From: Gemmataceae bacterium
GTDB lineage: Bacteria > Planctomycetota > Planctomycetia > Gemmatales > Gemmataceae
DNA: 8,772 nucleotides
NCBI GenBank assembly: GCA_947490035.1
Contig: CANLGS010000116.1
Coordinates: 1 to 8,772 of the forward strand
Reading direction: 5' to 3'
Below are positions 5,616 through 8,772 of the stretch, in pieces. Numbering within the stretch: position 1 is the stretch's first letter; every line of letters starts with the position of its first letter. The notes below the pieces were generated by a model. It did no database searches, was not told the origin of the DNA, and saw only the letters and a program-made list of their open reading frames with translations. The position numbers and the translations under genes were made by a program.

Positions 5616-5715
5616 GCCGCTCCGCGGCGCTCTTCTCTTCCACGCCAGACGAAACAGAAGACCTCCGCGGAGCGGCGGACCACACTCAGACGCAGACCGC
5701 CGCGGAGTGGCGGGC
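5608..5715. repeat. GC-rich palindromic element with an extra partial copy upstream of the GTPase genes
   Basis: Bases 5608-5627 and 5665-5684 are exact reverse complements (20 of 20). The stem resumes inside the loop with CTTCT against AGAAG. CGCCGC (5615-5620) and GCGGCG (5624-5629) pair around a TCC triloop, as in the element at 3399-3520. A second direct copy of the right arm core, 14 of 16 matching, lies at 5700-5715, 35 bp after the copy at 5665-5680. The element fills most of the 211-bp divergent gap between the methyltransferase and the first GTPase and stops just before the SD at 5723-5727. No clear promoter is seen in the gap. Confidence 0.8.
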
Positions 5716-5722
5716 TACTCTC

Positions 5723-5727
5723 AGGAG
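5723..5727 (+). promoter_or_regulatory. Ribosome binding site deciding the GTPase start
   Basis: AGGAG at 5723-5727 lies 5 nt before the ATG at 5733. It selects this start although the reading frame stays open far upstream (to 5208) through the repeat and the antisense of the methyltransferase gene. Confidence 0.6.
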
Positions 5728-5732
5728 AAACC

Positions 5733-7016
5733 ATGAGTCGGTTCTGGGACGCGGTGAGGCGGACGGTCACGGGCGACGCCAGCCCGCCGCCGGACATCGA
5801 GGCGACGCTCTCCGCGATGCGGGCCAAGACGCCCGCGCCCGTGTTCTGGCTGCTCGGCAAGACGCAGTCCGGCAAAACGTCGCTCGTGCGCTTCCTCACC
5901 GGCGCCGAGGACGCCGCCATCGGCTCCGGGTTTCGCCCGTGTACCAAAACCTCCCGTCTGTACCAGTTCCCCACACCTGACGCGCCGCTACTCACGTTCT
6001 TGGACACGCGCGGCGTGGACGAACCCGGTTACGACCCGACCGAGGACATCGCCGCGTTCGACCCGACGGCGCACGTCGTGATCGTGACCGCGAAGGCGAC
6101 CGACTTCGCGCAAGGCAACGTGCGGCACGCGCTGGAACGCGTCCGCGCCGCCAGCAGCTCGCGCCCGGTGATACTCATCGTGACTTGCTTGCACGAAGCG
6201 ATCCCCAGGCAACCGCACCCGGCATGGGAACAGTTAGCAGCGGGCAGTGGGCAGTGGGCGGAAAAGCAGGCCGCGGACAGTGGGCAGCAGGCAGAGAAGA
6301 CACAAGAAAAGAAGAGCGAAGAGGTGGGGGCTTCTGACTGCCCACTGCCCACTGCCTACCGCCCACTGTTAGAGTGCATCGACGAACACCGGCGGGCGCT
6401 CGCGGGGCTGTTCGACGTGTGCGTGCCCATCGACCTGACGAAGCCGGAAGACGGGTTCCCCGAACCGAACTACGGCGGCGAGCAACTCAAGCAAACACTC
6501 TTGAAGGTATTGCCCTCGGCGTACCGGCAGACGCTCCTTCGGCTGAAGGAAGCGACCGACGCGCTGAAGGACGCGCACCAGCGCCACGCCGAGCCGATTA
6601 TACTGGGCTACACGTCGCTGGCCGGGACCGCGGGCGCGATACCGATGCCGTTCGTGGACATGGTGCTGCTGCCCGGCATTCACGCGCGGATGGCGCACCA
6701 CATCGGCCAGATTTACGGCCAGCCCATGACCACGGAGCGGTTGCGCGAACTGGCCGCGGCGCTGGGCGTCGGGATGCTCTCGCGGCAACTGGTGCGGCAG
6801 GCGGTGAAGTTCATCCCGGTCGTCGGGTCGGCGGTCGGCGCGACCGTCGCGGCGGCGTCAACCTACGCGCTGGGCCGCGCGTTGTGCTTCTACTTCGAGG
6901 CGGTGTGCGAGGGGCACGTGCCCACGCCCGACGCGCTGCGGAAGTTCTATCACGAACACTACTCCGCCGCCGAGAAGCAGTGGAAGGCCGACCACCCGAA
7001 GGGCGAGAAGAAGTAA
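5733..7016 (+). CDS. GTPase with C-terminal DUF697-type membrane domain, carrying an in-frame palindromic insertion
   Basis: 427 residues. The P-loop Gly-Lys-Thr-Gln-Ser-Gly-Lys-Thr is at 42-49, and G3 Asp-Thr-Arg-Gly at 91-94. Where G4 (Asn/Thr-Lys-x-Asp) is expected the protein has Thr-Cys-Leu-His-Glu (151-155), so base recognition is atypical. Residues 168-212 are translated from an inserted palindromic element (6234-6372) and are low-complexity, rich in Gln, Glu, Lys and Ser. After it the family resumes at Cys-Ile-Asp-Glu-His, then Val-Pro-Ile-Asp-Leu-Thr-Lys-Pro-Glu-Asp-Gly-Phe (231-242). About 285-390 resembles DUF697, with hydrophobic, Gly-rich helices (Ile-Pro-Val-Val-Gly-Ser-Ala-Val-Gly-Ala at 361-370), likely membrane-associating. 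The next gene encodes a second GTPase, suggesting a pair. The specific cellular role is unknown; the TAA stop is at the edge of another repeat. Confidence 0.85.
   Translation: MSRFWDAVRRTVTGDASPPPDIEATLSAMRAKTPAPVFWLLGKTQSGKTSLVRFLTGAEDAAIGSGFRPCTKTSRLYQFPTPDAPLLTFLDTRGVDEPGYDPTEDIAAFDPTAHVVIVTAKATDFAQGNVRHALERVRAASSSRPVILIVTCLHEAIPRQPHPAWEQLAAGSGQWAEKQAADSGQQAEKTQEKKSEEVGASDCPLPTAYRPLLECIDEHRRALAGLFDVCVPIDLTKPEDGFPEPNYGGEQLKQTLLKVLPSAYRQTLLRLKEATDALKDAHQRHAEPIILGYTSLAGTAGAIPMPFVDMVLLPGIHARMAHHIGQIYGQPMTTERLRELAAALGVGMLSRQLVRQAVKFIPVVGSAVGATVAAASTYALGRALCFYFEAVCEGHVPTPDALRKFYHEHYSAAEKQWKADHPKGEKK
6234..6372. mobile_element. 135-bp MITE-like palindromic element inserted in frame in the GTPase gene
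   Basis: TTAG at 6234-6237 recurs directly at 6369-6372, 135 bp apart. Immediately inside them, the left end (CAGCGGGCAGTGGGCAGTGG...) and the reverse complement of the right end (CAGTGGGCGGTAGGCAGTGG...) match at 20 of 24 positions, giving terminal inverted repeats built of GGGCAGT units. The 135-bp unit is 45 codons, has no stop in the gene's frame, and removing it rejoins Trp-Glu-Gln-Leu to Glu-Cys-Ile-Asp without a frame change. TTAG is best read as a 4-bp target duplication. No transposase is encoded, so movement would depend on an enzyme elsewhere. That it is an insertion is inferred from structure and low-complexity translation; comparison with homologues would settle it. Confidence 0.7.
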
Positions 7017-7152
7017 AAGGCGAAGATGAAGAGCCGCAGATGAACGCAGAAGAACGCAGATCAAAACCAAGAACGGAACTGTTTTGAAAACAAATCCTTC
7101 TCTTTTGTCTGATCTGCGTTCTTCTGCGTTCATCTGCGGCTCTTCGCCTTTA
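7014..7152. repeat. 139-bp palindromic element between the two GTPase genes
   Basis: Bases 7028-7063 and 7110-7145 are exact reverse complements (36 of 36) around a 46-nt centre. After a 6-nt bulge (7022-7027) on the left side only, pairing continues as AAAGGC (7016-7021) with GCCTTT (7146-7151). The arm is built from near-tandem 10-bp units: CGCAGATGAA, CGCAGAAGAA, CGCAGATCA. TAA at the outer left edge is the stop of the GTPase gene. The 173-bp gap between the GTPases is almost wholly this element. It may attenuate or stabilise a shared transcript. I recall GCAGATGAACGCAGAT-type repeats as common in planctomycete and related genomes. Confidence 0.88.
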
Positions 7153-7189
7153 TTTCTTTACCCCGATTAACCGCAACGGAATCCCGCGC

Positions 7190-8772
7190 ATGACCCGGTT
7201 CCGCATCGCGCTCTTGATCGTGCTGTTCGTCGCGCCGTTCGCGTTCCTCATGGGCGCCGGCGGCTACCACCTGTGGACGACCGGTTGGGCCGTGTGGACG
7301 TGGCCGCCGATGCTGACGTGCATCGCCCTCGCGTACTTCCTCGCGTCGCGCTGGACCCGGCGCAGTACGCTCCCCTCCACCGACGACCAACTCAACTACT
7401 GGACCGAACGCGACAAGGCCGCGTGGGCCATCGTCACCGAAAAGGCGAAGTCGTTCGAGGCGATAACGCCCAAGCAACTCGAAGACCCGAAGCACTACAG
7501 CGATCTCGCGCTGGACCTCGCGAAGCAGGTCGCGGAACTGTACAACCCCGGCGCGGCCGACCCGTTCGACCACCTCACGCTGCCGGAAGTTCTCGCGTGC
7601 GTCGAACTCGCGTCCGCTGACCTCGACGAGTTGGTGCAGAAGTACGTTCCCGGTTCGCACATGCTGCGCATCCGCGACATGAAGCGCGCGCGCAAGGCGG
7701 TGGAGTATTACAAGGTCGGCCAGAACATCTACTGGGCTGGGGCCGCCGTACTCGACCCGGTGCAAACCGCGATCCGCTACCTCGCGTCGAAGGCCGCGCT
7801 CGGCACGCTGCTCGACAAGCTCCAGAGCAACGTCATCCTGTGGTTCCACACCGCGTTCATTCACCACCTCGGCCGCTACCTGATCGAGCTGAACAGCGGG
7901 CGATTGCGGGTCGGTGTGAAGCGGTATCGCGAACTGCTCGCACTGCACCAACCGCCGCCGCTGGACGACCCGGCTACGCGCCCCGAACCTTCGACGGCGG
8001 AGATCAGCGAGGCGACTACCGCCGCCGCCGCGAACACCGCGACCGGGCCGAAGGCGATCACGGTCGGCATCCTCGGTTCGGTGAAAGCCGGCAAGTCGAG
8101 TCTGGTGAACGCGCTGCTGGGCCGCGCCGCCGCGACCGTGGACCGCTTGCCCGTGACCGCCGGTATTCGCTACGACTACACGCTTCCGGGCGGCCAGCCG
8201 GTGAGCATCCTCGACACCAGCGGCTACGGGCAGGACGGCCCGACCGACGCGGACTTCGCCTCCGCCGTCGAAGCGTCGCGCGACGCCGACCTGATCTTGC
8301 TCGTCACGCAGGCGACCGTGCCCGGCCGGCAGCCGGACCTCGACTTGCTCGACCGCTTGCGGGCGTGGTTCGCGGAGAAGCCGCACCTGAAGATGCCGCC
8401 GGTGGTGGTGGTCGTTTCGCACATCGACCTGCTCAGCCCGAAGGCCGAGTGGACGCCGCCCTACGACTGGCAGAAAGGCACGCGCCCGAAGGAGCTGAAC
8501 ATCCGCGAGTGCGTGGGCGTGGTGAAGGAGCAGATGGGCGACCGCGCGACGGACGTGGTGCCGGTGTGCGGGCGCGAGGGCGAGCGGTTCGGCATCACCG
8601 AGGGCGTCATCCCCGCGCTCGTGTCGCACCTCGACAGCGCCCGCGGCGCCGCGGTGCTGAAGGCGTTCGACCTGGAAGCCGGCGCCGGGAAGTACGACAA
8701 ACTCGGCGAGCAGGTGATCGCCGGCGGCAAGCAGGTGCTGAGCATCCTGCGCGACGTGTTCAAGGGAAAGCA
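7190..8772 (+). CDS. Membrane-anchored dynamin/Era-like GTPase, 3' end outside the window
   Basis: Open from the ATG at 7190 to the window end (527 codons seen, no stop). Residues 6-24 and about 33-52 are hydrophobic and form a membrane hairpin; Arg3, Arg5 and a basic patch after 53 (Arg-Trp-Thr-Arg-Arg) suggest both ends are cytosolic. About 60-265 is a mostly helical, charged region with no recognised domain. A GTPase domain follows: P-loop Gly-Ser-Val-Lys-Ala-Gly-Lys-Ser (296-303), G3 Asp-Thr-Ser-Gly (342-345), and Ser-His-Ile-Asp (410-413) after a Val-rich strand as G4, a variant seen in YeeP/YcjX-like and interferon-GTPase-like groups. The family often ends in a DUF697-like domain, which would lie beyond the edge. 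The SD is weak (CGGAA at 7177-7181). It follows the first GTPase by 173 bp of repeat and is probably in the same operon. Role unknown; membrane remodelling is only a hypothesis. Confidence 0.85.
   Translation, partial: MTRFRIALLIVLFVAPFAFLMGAGGYHLWTTGWAVWTWPPMLTCIALAYFLASRWTRRSTLPSTDDQLNYWTERDKAAWAIVTEKAKSFEAITPKQLEDPKHYSDLALDLAKQVAELYNPGAADPFDHLTLPEVLACVELASADLDELVQKYVPGSHMLRIRDMKRARKAVEYYKVGQNIYWAGAAVLDPVQTAIRYLASKAALGTLLDKLQSNVILWFHTAFIHHLGRYLIELNSGRLRVGVKRYRELLALHQPPPLDDPATRPEPSTAEISEATTAAAANTATGPKAITVGILGSVKAGKSSLVNALLGRAAATVDRLPVTAGIRYDYTLPGGQPVSILDTSGYGQDGPTDADFASAVEASRDADLILLVTQATVPGRQPDLDLLDRLRAWFAEKPHLKMPPVVVVVSHIDLLSPKAEWTPPYDWQKGTRPKELNIRECVGVVKEQMGDRATDVVPVCGREGERFGITEGVIPALVSHLDSARGAAVLKAFDLEAGAGKYDKLGEQVIAGGKQVLSILRDVFKGK

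Noticed and set aside
5208..5732. N-terminal extension of the first GTPase by 175 codons
   Set aside because: It would translate the antisense of the methyltransferase gene and a palindromic repeat; the AGGAG at 5723-5727 and the family N-terminus support ATG 5733.
511..7152. CRISPR array from the many repeats
   Set aside because: The repeats are inverted pairs of different families, not regularly spaced direct repeats with unique spacers, and no cas genes are seen.
7130..8629. 499-residue open frame on the minus strand
   Set aside because: It is the antisense of the membrane GTPase, whose + frame has a P-loop, Asp-Thr-Ser-Gly and Ser-His-Ile-Asp; the minus translation is His/Arg/Val-rich without motifs.

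Overview
The window is GC-rich bacterial DNA with strongly G/C-ending codons, good Shine-Dalgarno sites and many long, near-perfect inverted repeats between genes. The repeat styles (AGCCGGAAGCGTAAGCGACG, GCAGATGAACGCAGA, GGGCAGT runs, TCC-triloop GC hairpins), together with DUF697-type GTPases, suggest a planctomycete, probably Gemmata-like. That assignment is inference from memory of such genomes, not a database match.

Layout: a small lipoprotein gene (108-449, -) is separated by a long palindrome and possible outward promoters from a DapA/NAL-superfamily gene (734-1735, +), which is followed after 24 bp by a stand-alone CheY-like receiver (1760-2185, +). These converge, across a 112-bp nested-hairpin repeat, on an esterase-D/Fes-type hydrolase (2300-3379, -). 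A second palindrome occupies the divergent gap to a two-gene ThDP decarboxylase (3571-4053 and 4060-4620, +) of the sulfopyruvate/phosphonopyruvate decarboxylase type. That pair ends 1 bp from the end of a convergent SAM methyltransferase (4622-5521, -). After another repeat-filled gap come two GTPase genes on the + strand: a DUF697-type GTPase (5733-7016) and a membrane-anchored GTPase (7190 to beyond the window end).

There is no single obvious pathway. The supported functional units are the DapA-like/receiver pair, the two-subunit decarboxylase and the tandem GTPases, which may form one membrane-associated module.

The most striking structure is not a gene. At least five unrelated-looking palindromic repeat elements sit in or at most intergenic gaps. 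A sixth (6234-6372) has inserted in frame inside the first GTPase gene: it has 24-bp imperfect terminal inverted repeats, flanking TTAG direct repeats and a unit of exactly 135 bp, adding 45 residues without a stop. Two other elements appear to supply the stop codon of the adjacent gene.
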